Part shown: positions 53,513 through 60,506 of the stretch, piece by piece
Position numbering within the stretch: the first letter of the stretch is position 1
How the letters are laid out: each line of letters starts with the position of its first letter
Origin: Martinezella lusitana
GTDB lineage: Bacteria; Pseudomonadota; Alphaproteobacteria; Rhizobiales; Rhizobiaceae
Length of the DNA stretch: 64,000 nt
Direction of reading: 5' to 3'
Assembly (NCBI RefSeq): GCF_014207095.1
Contig: NZ_JACHBG010000013.1
Coordinates: 92,735 to 156,734, forward strand
Program-made: the position numbers and the translations under genes
Notes under the pieces: model-generated
The model's input: only the letters and a program-made list of their open reading frames with translations
Databases searched by the model: none
What the model was told of the DNA's origin: nothing

Positions 53513-54526
53513 TTATTCCTTGCTCGTCGAACCCCTGACGATGAGATCGAAGGGCATTTCAACGGCGGTTCCAGCACCGGTCTTCTCCCCACGCAGACGT
53601 TCCATCAGCGTCTGAGCGGCGCGTTCTCCCATTTGCCATTGAAACTGTGCGACCGTTGTCAGCGTTGGGGTCACGAGCTTGGCAGCGGAAATGTCATCGA
53701 AACCCACGACGGCGATATCGTCGGGAATGCGAATACCGCGCTCGCGGAGCGACTGCATGACGCCGATCGCCATCAGGTCGTTGGCAGCAAAAATGGCCGT
53801 CGGCTGGAAATCGCCGCCGAGAATGCGGCCTGCGGCACGGACGCCGCCCATCTCTGAAAACTCGTCGTCGATGACGACGTGCTCAGGAAGGGTGTGCTTT
53901 GCAAGCGCCGTGCGATACCCGTCGATTCGATGCGCCTGTGGGCCGCCACGGCCCGCAACAAGCGCGATGCGCGTATGGCCGAGACCCAGCAAGTATTCAG
54001 TTACGCTTTGCGCGGCTGCGCGGCTGTCGACGTAAATATCGTCAACAGGGATGTCCCCACCACCCTTCTTGGACGATTCGATTCTCACGATGGGAACGCC
54101 GGCCTCCGCCAAGGGGGTGAAGTCCTTGGCCTTCAGCGTGAAGAAAACGCCGATCACGCCGTCGACGCGACCTTGCCTCGCCCAATCGAGGAAATGGCGT
54201 TCGCGCTCGGGGGTGCCGTCCGTGTTGACGGTGATCACATCGTAGTTCTGGCCGTCAGCGATCGACTGAATGCCTCGGATCAACGACGGATAGAATGGGT
54301 TGGTGATGTCCGGCACGATGCAGGCAATGGTCATCGAGCGGCTTGTCTTGAGCGCTTGCGCAAAGCGGTTTGGCACATAACCAAGGTCCTTGGCCGCCTT
54401 CGTGATGCGCGCCCAGGTCTCTGCGGGAATGGATGCTCCGCCGCCGCTTAGCACCATGGAGACGGTTGCTTGTGAGACGCCAGCCGCCTTTGCGACATCC
54501 TTTTGTGTTGCTCGTCCGCTTGTCAT
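53513..54526 (-). CDS. LacI family transcriptional regulator
   Basis: A 337-residue repressor: N-terminal helix-turn-helix (TQKDVAKAAGVSQATVSMVLSG) with the hinge helix, and a periplasmic-binding-type ligand domain. It is followed on the same strand by the binding protein after 25 bp, so it is probably cotranscribed with the operon and autoregulated. Two ACGT-centred boxes immediately upstream are likely its operators. Confidence 0.94.
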   Translation of the reverse strand: MTSGRATQKDVAKAAGVSQATVSMVLSGGGASIPAETWARITKAAKDLGYVPNRFAQALKTSRSMTIACIVPDITNPFYPSLIRGIQSIADGQNYDVITVNTDGTPERERHFLDWARQGRVDGVIGVFFTLKAKDFTPLAEAGVPIVRIESSKKGGGDIPVDDIYVDSRAAAQSVTEYLLGLGHTRIALVAGRGGPQAHRIDGYRTALAKHTLPEHVVIDDEFSEMGGVRAAGRILGGDFQPTAIFAANDLMAIGVMQSLRERGIRIPDDIAVVGFDDISAAKLVTPTLTTVAQFQWQMGERAAQTLMERLRGEKTGAGTAVEMPFDLIVRGSTSKE

Positions 54527-54536
54527 TGCTGATTAC

Positions 54537-54561
54537 TTATACGTATTAGTGATACGTATCA
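54537..54561 (-). promoter_or_regulatory. Tandem LacI operator candidates
   Basis: TGATACGTATCA (54550-54561) is a perfect 12-bp palindrome; TTATACGTATTA (54537-54548) is an imperfect copy 13 bp away. Both have the central CG typical of LacI-family sites and lie 11-35 bp upstream of the regulator start, in its promoter. Confidence 0.7.
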
Positions 54562-54667
54562 ATAAGTCGGCCGCGTACCGGTGTCAAGCGTGACGTTGGT
54601 GATTTCCGCTATGAGCTGACTCGGCGTGGGAGTGGACTCTTCGGGCTGGACCAGCGAGGGCTATGGA

Positions 54668-54860
54668 GTGATCGAAATGGCGTTAACCAGCGTGATCCGA
54701 CGCGGGCATTTTCGAGGGCATATATCGATCGGGGAGATTTACCGCAGGACCGGCCTGTCCCGGAATACCATCCGCAAATATCTCCGTGCCGGCGGCATGG
54801 AGCCGTAGTTCAAGGTGCCGGAGCGGCCGAGCAAATTTGATCCGTTTGGTGATCGGTTAA
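54668..54860 (+). mobile_element. Remnant of IS21-family transposase (IstA N-terminus)
   Basis: The frame gives MALTSVIRRGHFRGHISIGE, then IYRRTGLSRNTIRKYLRAGG, matching the N-terminal helix-turn-helix of IS21-type IstA. A TAG at 54806-54808 interrupts it where CAG (Gln) is expected, and FKVPERPSKFDPFGDRL continues in frame. Everything after is missing, as are IstB and terminal repeats. A dead fragment. Confidence 0.75.
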
Positions 54861-55031
54861 GTCGCACCGATAGAGGGCGATCAATCGCAGTGTAAAACCT
54901 TCTGAGGAACGCTCGCTGGGATCGAACCAAGGCTGCTCGGTGACAAAATCGAAGGCCATTTCGAGGATTTCGAGATCCTCAGACAGTAGCTTGCCCCTAC
55001 GAAGCGACCTAATCGCTCCATAATTGTCCAA
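54810..55031 (-). CDS. Small hypothetical, possibly truncated
   Basis: A 73-residue frame, MDNYGAIRSLRRGKLLSEDLE..., resembling short helical proteins of unknown function found in rhizobial plasmids (from memory). Its C-terminal codons overlap the IS remnant on the other strand, so the original end may be lost. Could be debris. Confidence 0.35.
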   Translation of the reverse strand: MDNYGAIRSLRRGKLLSEDLEILEMAFDFVTEQPWFDPSERSSEGFTLRLIALYRCDLTDHQTDQICSAAPAP

Positions 55032-55372
55032 TCATGTAAGTCAATGTCGTATCGCACCGGTCGGCGGCATTGCGCGGGGGATTTCTGCTCGCGATTGAGG
55101 GATGGAGGCTACGGGTAGCGAACGCTTGCTCGTCATTTGCTTCCCTTGGAGGTCTTGAGGCGCAAGCCAATCCCTGACCGGGATCTTGCCAGTCTCAGGT
55201 CATGGAATCGGCTTGTATTCGATGATCAATGGCCCGCCGAATTTCCTGGCGACAGCGGCCCGCATCATCTTTGGTATACCCCTCTCCCATCGACCTCGCG
55301 ATTTACGAGGCAGTCAGGAAGAGGAAGTCTCAGGATGCCGAAAGCGATCGGATGCGCCTGCGCACCAATTTC
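55032..55372. other. Gene-poor stretch after IS remnant
   Basis: About 340 bp with no recognised gene. A plus-strand frame (55137-55679) runs antisense through the GNAT gene and is not called. Likely decayed DNA. Confidence 0.4.
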
Positions 55373-55903
55373 TCAGGCAACCAATGATTTGGACAGCCGT
55401 AGAAGCGTCGGATCATCCGGATACGGCTTGACCGTGAAACCCATATTCTGCTCAAGCTCAACCGCGTCAAAATTGCTTCGGTCTTCGATGGACTCGATTT
55501 CATCCAGACCTCGGTCCTTGGCCTCTTGCACCATCAGGCCCAAAAGTTCCCAGCCGAGTCCGTGGCCCTTGAAGTCGCTGCGCACGGAAATGGCGACTTC
55601 GGCTCGTCTCTTCTTACGGTCGCAGGCTAGAACGGCTGTTGCGACCGGTGTCACCGTATCTTGCGCAAAAGCGATGTAGCTTTCCACGGAGCTATGATCG
55701 ACACCAATCAGATCTGCGATCTGTTTGCGGGAGACATGCTTGATCGCTGATAAGAAGCGGAAGCGGAGATCTTGCGGGCTGACGTGGTCGAAAAGTTCAG
55801 CCAGAAGCCCTTCATCGTCGCTGGCGGCTGATCTGACTAAGACCCGTAGGCCGTCGCGCGCTGTCACATTCCACTGCTGTTCCGACACGAGTATTTCCTC
55901 CAA
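55373..55903 (-). CDS. GNAT family N-acetyltransferase
   Basis: A 176-residue acetyltransferase. The acetyl-CoA-binding motif A is around DFKGHGLGWELLGLMVQEAKDRG (variant Q/RxxGxG/A: KGHGLG). It resembles the GNAT domain fused to ADP-forming acyl-CoA synthetases, so protein lysine acetylation is possible. A FixK-type box (55976-55989) sits 73 bp upstream of the start, placing it in the low-oxygen regulon with acetate kinase. Substrate unknown. Confidence 0.88.
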   Translation of the reverse strand: MEEILVSEQQWNVTARDGLRVLVRSAASDDEGLLAELFDHVSPQDLRFRFLSAIKHVSRKQIADLIGVDHSSVESYIAFAQDTVTPVATAVLACDRKKRRAEVAISVRSDFKGHGLGWELLGLMVQEAKDRGLDEIESIEDRSNFDAVELEQNMGFTVKPYPDDPTLLRLSKSLVA

Positions 55904-55975
55904 TCCAATGGTACTGCGTTTCGATTGCCAGTCTGGCGATCGGCCATGATCTTAAGCTTGCGGATGAAGCCCGCA

Positions 55976-55989
55976 TTGACGGGAATCAA
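55976..55989 (-). promoter_or_regulatory. FixK/Fnr-type box upstream of the GNAT gene
   Basis: TTGACGGGAATCAA, matching TTGAY-N4-RTCAA. Its position, 73 bp before the start, fits a class II or near -41.5 site if the leader is about 30 bp. Confidence 0.7.
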
Positions 55990-56161
55990 ACTGCGTGCTG
56001 CAAGTAACAGGAACTCGCGCTCCGGTGGTCGAGGAGATCGAGTTCTCCGATGTCGAGCGAATGCGTGAGAGTAGTGTTCAGCTGATTTTCCATGTGGCGC
56101 GCCAATTCGAAATGGTCGATTTCAGACTATTGCGAGTGAAGCGTCGGGCCATTGATCTGGA

Positions 56162-57346
56162 TCACTCGCCTGACAGAAGCGATACGGCCTCATCGGCAAT
56201 GATTTGCTCCTCGTCGGTCGGGATGACGAAAGCTCTAGTTTTGCTTCCAAGCGCGCTGATGATTGGCGCATTAGAGCTGTTTTCATCAGCGTCGAGATTC
56301 ACTCCCAGCCATCGCAGACGGCTACAGATTGCGGCACGGATTTCCGGCTGATGCTCGCCTATCCCGGCGGTAAAAACGAGGCCATCGAGGCCGCCGAGAG
56401 TTGCCGTCATGCGGCCGATTTCCCCTGCAATACGTAAGGAAAAAAGCTCTACCGCCTCGGCGGCCTCATTGCGCTCGTCTCTAAGAAGATCGCGCATATC
56501 TCCGCTGATCCCCGATACTCCCAGCAAGCCAGACCTGTAGTAGAGCATCTCCTCAAGGTTTCGAAGCGTCCTGCCGCTCGCTCCAAGTAGATAAAGCAGC
56601 ACGCCTGGATCGATAGTGCCGCAGCGGGTCGCCATCGGGATTCCGTCGAGCGTTGAAAATCCCATGCTGCAATCACGGCTTTCACCGCCGTCGAGGGCGC
56701 ACAGGCTGGCGCCGTTGCCGAGATGGGCGACAATGACTTTGCCTGCGGCAACCTCCGGAGCCAGATTGCGCAACTGTCGGGCAATAAATGCATAGGAGAG
56801 GCCGTGAAAACCATAGCGTTTGATGCCTCGATCGTGCAATGCCCGAGGAAGTGCAAATCGACGTATCAGGTCGCTTTGAGTTGCATGAAAGGCTGTATCG
56901 AAGGAAGCAGTCTGTGCGAGTGCCGGCCGCAGATGTTTCATCGCACGGATCACTCGCAGCGCTTGTGGCTGGTGCAAGGGCGCGAGGGCGACCAGCTTGT
57001 CCAATTCGTCGATGTTGGCATCATTGAGAACAACAGGTCCTGCGAAACGATCGCCACCGTGAACCACGCGATGTCCGATAACGCGAACTGCCGCCATATC
57101 GAAATGTGCCGCCAGCACTTCGAACAGTTCTGCGATGACGGCCCGCAAATCCTCTCCTGCCTCGGCGTCCAGGCGAATGTCGAACGCAGTCGGTCCTTCG
57201 ATGAGGTGAAAGGTGAGGGGTCTTCTGCTGAAATCCACCAGTCCCTTGCCGATACGCCGCGCGCCGTCCGCGTCAAATTGAAAGAGACCGATCTTCAGTG
57301 TGGAGGAGCCGGTATTGAATGTGAGAAGTAGGTTCGTATTCGGCAT
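56162..57346 (-). CDS. ackA: Acetate kinase AckA
   Basis: A 394-residue ASKHA kinase interconverting acetyl phosphate/ADP and acetate/ATP. Motifs: LLLTFNTGSSTLKIGLF (3-19), VIGHRVVHGG, YGFHGLSYAFIARQL and VFTAGIGEHQPEIR. Start 57346 is preceded by GGAAG; the longer frame from 57460 is not supported. No pta or phosphoketolase gene is adjacent, so the source of acetyl phosphate is elsewhere. FixK-type boxes in the divergent spacer to the stress protein gene suggest low-oxygen induction. Confidence 0.95.
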   Translation of the reverse strand: MPNTNLLLTFNTGSSTLKIGLFQFDADGARRIGKGLVDFSRRPLTFHLIEGPTAFDIRLDAEAGEDLRAVIAELFEVLAAHFDMAAVRVIGHRVVHGGDRFAGPVVLNDANIDELDKLVALAPLHQPQALRVIRAMKHLRPALAQTASFDTAFHATQSDLIRRFALPRALHDRGIKRYGFHGLSYAFIARQLRNLAPEVAAGKVIVAHLGNGASLCALDGGESRDCSMGFSTLDGIPMATRCGTIDPGVLLYLLGASGRTLRNLEEMLYYRSGLLGVSGISGDMRDLLRDERNEAAEAVELFSLRIAGEIGRMTATLGGLDGLVFTAGIGEHQPEIRAAICSRLRWLGVNLDADENSSNAPIISALGSKTRAFVIPTDEEQIIADEAVSLLSGE

Positions 57347-57486
57347 GCTTCTTCCGTCCGTTTGAGAGTGCACGTCAAGGAATTGCCGAAAATGATTCGC
57401 GGGGTGGGGCACCCTCATCGGAACTGGCCAAAATGCGTATTGCCTGACGACTACCGTCAATTTGCGGCAAGCTGCTGCCGTTCGCC

Positions 57487-57552
57487 TTGACTCAAGTCAA
57501 GCTGGCGAACGCCCGTAATTTCTGCCCGGTTGTTAATCTTGACGAAGATCAA
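57487..57552. promoter_or_regulatory. Two FixK/Fnr-type boxes between ackA and the stress-protein gene
   Basis: TTGACTCAAGTCAA (57487-57500) is a perfect dyad; TTGACGAAGATCAA (57539-57552) fits TTGAY-N4-RTCAA. The first is 141 bp before ackA, the second 68 bp before the stress-protein start, so one box may serve each direction. Confidence 0.78.
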
Positions 57553-57619
57553 TGTGGATTTTCGTTCGTTGCGTAAGCTCATACCCATCGAACAACGAGT
57601 TCAAACAGGAGATGTGACC

Positions 57620-58453
57620 ATGCAGGCCAAGACCATTTTGAGCGTCATCGGCGTCGATCAAAACGACGACGATCTGCACTCTGCAATCGAGTTGTGTCGG
57701 GAGTCGAAGGCTCACTTGTCTGTGCTGGTGACAGCACTTGCTGCTCCGCCGATCGGTGGATATGGCGAGGTGACATCCACGGTTTGGATCGAAGAGCGCG
57801 AGCGTCAGACGGAAAGTCTCGGTCGAAAGGTCGCAGCCACCAAGGCCGTGCTGAAGGCAGACGATATTTCGTTCGACGTGACTAGTCTCTTCACGGAATA
57901 CGGATGGGCGGAGAATGAAATCGGAGAACGGGCGCGCTATGCCGACCTGACGTTGATCGGTGGCGGCTTTCTGACCGATGATGATATGCGGCAGGAAATT
58001 CTGAACGGAGCCCTGTTTCAATCGCCGGCACCGATCCTTCTCGTGCCGAAAGGATATGCGGCCTCGCTTCGCCCCAAAACGGTGCTGATAGCGTGGGACA
58101 GCCGCAACGAATCAAGTCTGGCGGTTCGTGCTGCGATGGAGCAACTGACTGCGGCCGACAGTGTATGCGTTGCCATGGTCGATCCGTCCGCGACAATCGG
58201 CCGTAACGGCGAGGAGCCCGGAGCTGATGTTGCAACCTTCCTCGCAAGACATGGAGTCCGGGTTTCCGTTGATATCCTGTCGAGCGGAGGCCGCGCTGTC
58301 GCGGACGTTCTGCGTCAACATGCAGTCGATATCGGTGCCGAGCTGATTGTCATGGGAGCCTATGGGCATTCGCGGGTCCGTGAGTGGATTTTCGGGGGGA
58401 CGACCCGCTCGATGCTCGAGCAGGCGCCAGTTCCTCTGATGATGACACGCTGA
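57620..58453 (+). CDS. Universal stress protein with two tandem Usp domains
   Basis: A 277-residue cytoplasmic protein. Domain 1 is residues 1-145, domain 2 about 150-277. The second keeps the ATP-binding signature G-x2-G-x9-G in GAYGHSRVREWIFGGTTRS, followed by PVPLMMTR at the end. Start 57620 has AGGAG 8 bp upstream; the frame from 57530 runs into the FixK-box region. Such proteins are common members of hypoxic regulons. Likely FixK-controlled. Confidence 0.92.
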   Translation: MQAKTILSVIGVDQNDDDLHSAIELCRESKAHLSVLVTALAAPPIGGYGEVTSTVWIEERERQTESLGRKVAATKAVLKADDISFDVTSLFTEYGWAENEIGERARYADLTLIGGGFLTDDDMRQEILNGALFQSPAPILLVPKGYAASLRPKTVLIAWDSRNESSLAVRAAMEQLTAADSVCVAMVDPSATIGRNGEEPGADVATFLARHGVRVSVDILSSGGRAVADVLRQHAVDIGAELIVMGAYGHSRVREWIFGGTTRSMLEQAPVPLMMTR

Positions 58454-58858
58454 CATCGATCGGCGCGTGGCTCGGCCGACAGGCGCGGCCTACTGTTTTC
58501 ATCCGCAGAAAGGAAGATGTACCGCTGGCACCGATGTTATTGCCGAGTTGCGGCCGGATCGGATCGCGTAAGCCTATGCTCTTGTAAAGGCAGCAGTTTC
58601 AATCCTTGGAATGGTGGCATGGCGCCGGATGCCATCCTGCGCCATGCCACCGCGAAATCCTCGCTGTGGTCGTGCCGGCCCTTATTGCATGCATTCGTTC
58701 GCGGGCAATCCGGCTGATGTTCAGGCAAATTAGATTCTGGAAGCAAAATCCCGCCAAATCGGGAGCCGATGCATAACAATGACCGGCTCTACCGATCGGA
58801 CCATGGTGTTGGGCAACGACAAGGATCCGTGAGCTTTCGTTTGAGGCAGGCCGGTCCA
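58454..58858. other. Intergenic region containing a long hairpin
   Basis: About 400 bp between convergent genes (stress protein and response regulator). No coding signal; the hairpin at 58613-58651 is the only evident structure. Confidence 0.45.
58613..58651. repeat. Long near-perfect hairpin of 39 nt
   Basis: Outer arms GGTGGCATGGCGC and GCGCCATGCCACC pair perfectly; inside, GGAT and ATCC pair after a C/T mismatch, leaving a 3-nt loop GCC. No T-run on either side. It could be a repeat element, part of a small RNA, or a transcript end. Confidence 0.7.
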
Positions 58859-59584
58859 TTACCTTTTCGCGGTGAGTACGTAGCCGACACCCCGTATCGA
58901 TTTGATCAGTTGCGGATGTGTCGGGTCGAGCTCGATCTTCTTGCGCAGTCGCGCGATCTGCGCGTCGATAGTTCGATCATAGACCTCCAGATTCCGGCCG
59001 CGCGTCGCCTCCATGAGGAACTCGCGGCTGAGCACCCGCCCGGCATGGCGCGCGAACACAACCAGCATGTCGAATTCACCGGTGGTCAATTCGATTTCGC
59101 TTTTTTGTGCTGACAGAAGCTGCCGCTTGCCGATATCGAGATGCCAGCCTTCGAAACGAAGGACATCGTCGGGTTCGCTATCCGGAGCCTTTGCCACAGG
59201 CTGGCGTCGGCGAAGAATGGACTTCAAGCGAGCATGTACTTCCCGAAGATGAAAGGGTTTGGCGATATAGTCGTCGGCGCCGACCTCAATCCCGACGATT
59301 CTGTCGACCACATCGTCGCGACCAGTCAGCATCATGATCGGAATGTCCGACTGCCCGCGAATTTCGCGGGCAAGATCCAGTCCGTCCTCTCCGCCGGGCA
59401 GGACCCAGTCCAACAAGATGATATCGAAACTCTCTTGCTGCAAAGATGCGCGCATCTCCGAACCGCTGGATGCCGTACGCACGACATATCCTTCATCCTC
59501 AAAGTAGCGTGTCAGCATCTGCCGGATTCTGGGATCGTCGTCCACGACCAGAAGATGTTCGCGCCGCTGTTGATCCGGGGCCAT
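58859..59584 (-). CDS. fxkR: OmpR-family response regulator, probable FxkR
   Basis: A 241-residue regulator: receiver domain (about 10-125; phospho-acceptor Asp59 in LLDWVLPGG, acidic pair in VVDDDP, Lys in IAKPFHLRE) and a C-terminal winged helix (about 145-238; VYDRTIDAQIARLRKKIE). It is divergent from fixK and near hybrid fixL, the arrangement of FxkR in Rhizobium etli, where FxkR links hybrid FixL to fixK transcription. Start 59584 (MAPDQQ) gives the receiver N-terminus. Symbol given on context; other OmpR-type roles cannot be excluded. Confidence 0.85.
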   Translation of the reverse strand: MAPDQQRREHLLVVDDDPRIRQMLTRYFEDEGYVVRTASSGSEMRASLQQESFDIILLDWVLPGGEDGLDLAREIRGQSDIPIMMLTGRDDVVDRIVGIEVGADDYIAKPFHLREVHARLKSILRRRQPVAKAPDSEPDDVLRFEGWHLDIGKRQLLSAQKSEIELTTGEFDMLVVFARHAGRVLSREFLMEATRGRNLEVYDRTIDAQIARLRKKIELDPTHPQLIKSIRGVGYVLTAKR

Positions 59585-59610
59585 TGCATGAGTTCCAGTA
59601 AACACGGGCT

Positions 59611-59633
59611 GTGACCTGTGACAATCCGTTACA
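59611..59633 (+). promoter_or_regulatory. Candidate K-box (FxkR site) upstream of fixK
   Basis: GTGACA-ATCC-GTTACA (59618-59633) matches the K-box pattern GTTACA-N4-GTTACA I recall for FxkR, with one mismatch. A further GTGACC (59611-59616) adds a third repeat. It lies 94 bp upstream of fixK in the divergent spacer. Confidence 0.65.
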
Positions 59634-59726
59634 AAATTGCACATTCTCTAACACGCGCGGCATTCGGCTGTCACTTGCAAGCCGCCATTCTACCCGCCAA
59701 CGGAACAACATTTGAGAAGGATTGTC

Positions 59727-60485
59727 ATGTTGTCGGCGAATAGCGTTGAACAAGTTCAGACTTACAACGACGTTGTTGTTGCTTTCGAAGCCGAACCGCT
59801 CTGCCTCCAGTCGTTATTCTCAAAGCAGCCATTGGAGCAATTGGAGGCGGGCAGAACGCTATTCTTCGAAGGCGATCGGGCAAAACACCTTTTTGAACTT
59901 GTGGAGGGGGTGCTGCGCATTTTCAAGATCATGGCGGATGGCAGACGCGTCATAACGGGCTTCTTCTATCCTGGTGATCTCGTCGGCGTGTCTCTCCGCG
60001 ACCGGTATCTCTATAGCGCCGAAGCCGTAGTCCCCGTGAGTGTACGCCGCTTTGGCCGGCGAGCCTTCGAGGACACCGTTTGCAGTTCGCCGCAACTAAG
60101 GCCGCAACTCCTCGCCCGCCTCTGTGACGAAATGGCGACCGCTCAGGACCAAATGGTATTGTTGTCCTGCAAGAACGCTGAGGAGCGCGTTTGCAGTTTT
60201 CTGTTGAAGCTACTTCGGCGTAAGCAAGGGCAGGATCGTTCATGCAGTGTCGTCGATCTTCCGATGACCCGCCTCGATATCGCCGACTATCTGGGTCTTA
60301 CGATCGAGACGGTTTCCCGTAGCATGACGAAGCTGACGTGTAAGGGTATCATCGCCCCGGCGGGCCGCCATTCTATCTGCATTAAAAAAGCAAGCATGCT
60401 TGCACATCTGGCGGGGGAAGGCGATGAATGCGACGATGGCTATTCGTCTGTCATTTCCTTGGACAAGGCCCGGCGGCGCCACTAA
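59727..60485 (+). CDS. fixK: Crp/Fnr family regulator FixK
   Basis: A 252-residue activator. cNMP-like beta barrel (about 25-140) and C-terminal helix-turn-helix with the recognition helix LTIETVSRSMTKL, carrying the E-x3-SR set that reads TTGA half-sites. The N-terminal cysteine cluster of Fnr/FnrN is absent (only one Cys in PLCLQ), so it is not an oxygen-sensing Fe-S Fnr. It fits FixK controlled through FixL. Start 59727 has AAGGA 6 bp upstream. It lies 21 bp before hybrid fixL, so they are cotranscribed. Confidence 0.9.
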   Translation: MLSANSVEQVQTYNDVVVAFEAEPLCLQSLFSKQPLEQLEAGRTLFFEGDRAKHLFELVEGVLRIFKIMADGRRVITGFFYPGDLVGVSLRDRYLYSAEAVVPVSVRRFGRRAFEDTVCSSPQLRPQLLARLCDEMATAQDQMVLLSCKNAEERVCSFLLKLLRRKQGQDRSCSVVDLPMTRLDIADYLGLTIETVSRSMTKLTCKGIIAPAGRHSICIKKASMLAHLAGEGDECDDGYSSVISLDKARRRH

Positions 60486-60506
60486 CCAGATGAAATTGGA
60501 AGTTCC

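Noticed and set aside
55137..55679. 180-codon plus-strand frame
   Set aside because: Half lies antisense to the GNAT gene and the rest in decayed DNA next to an IS remnant.
55995..56351. 118-codon plus-strand frame
   Set aside because: Overlaps the ackA 3' end antisense and the GNAT promoter region; no recognisable content.
59727..60485. Calling this Crp/Fnr gene fnrN
   Set aside because: The N-terminal cysteine cluster needed for an oxygen-sensing [4Fe-4S] centre is missing, and linkage to hybrid fixL favours FixK.
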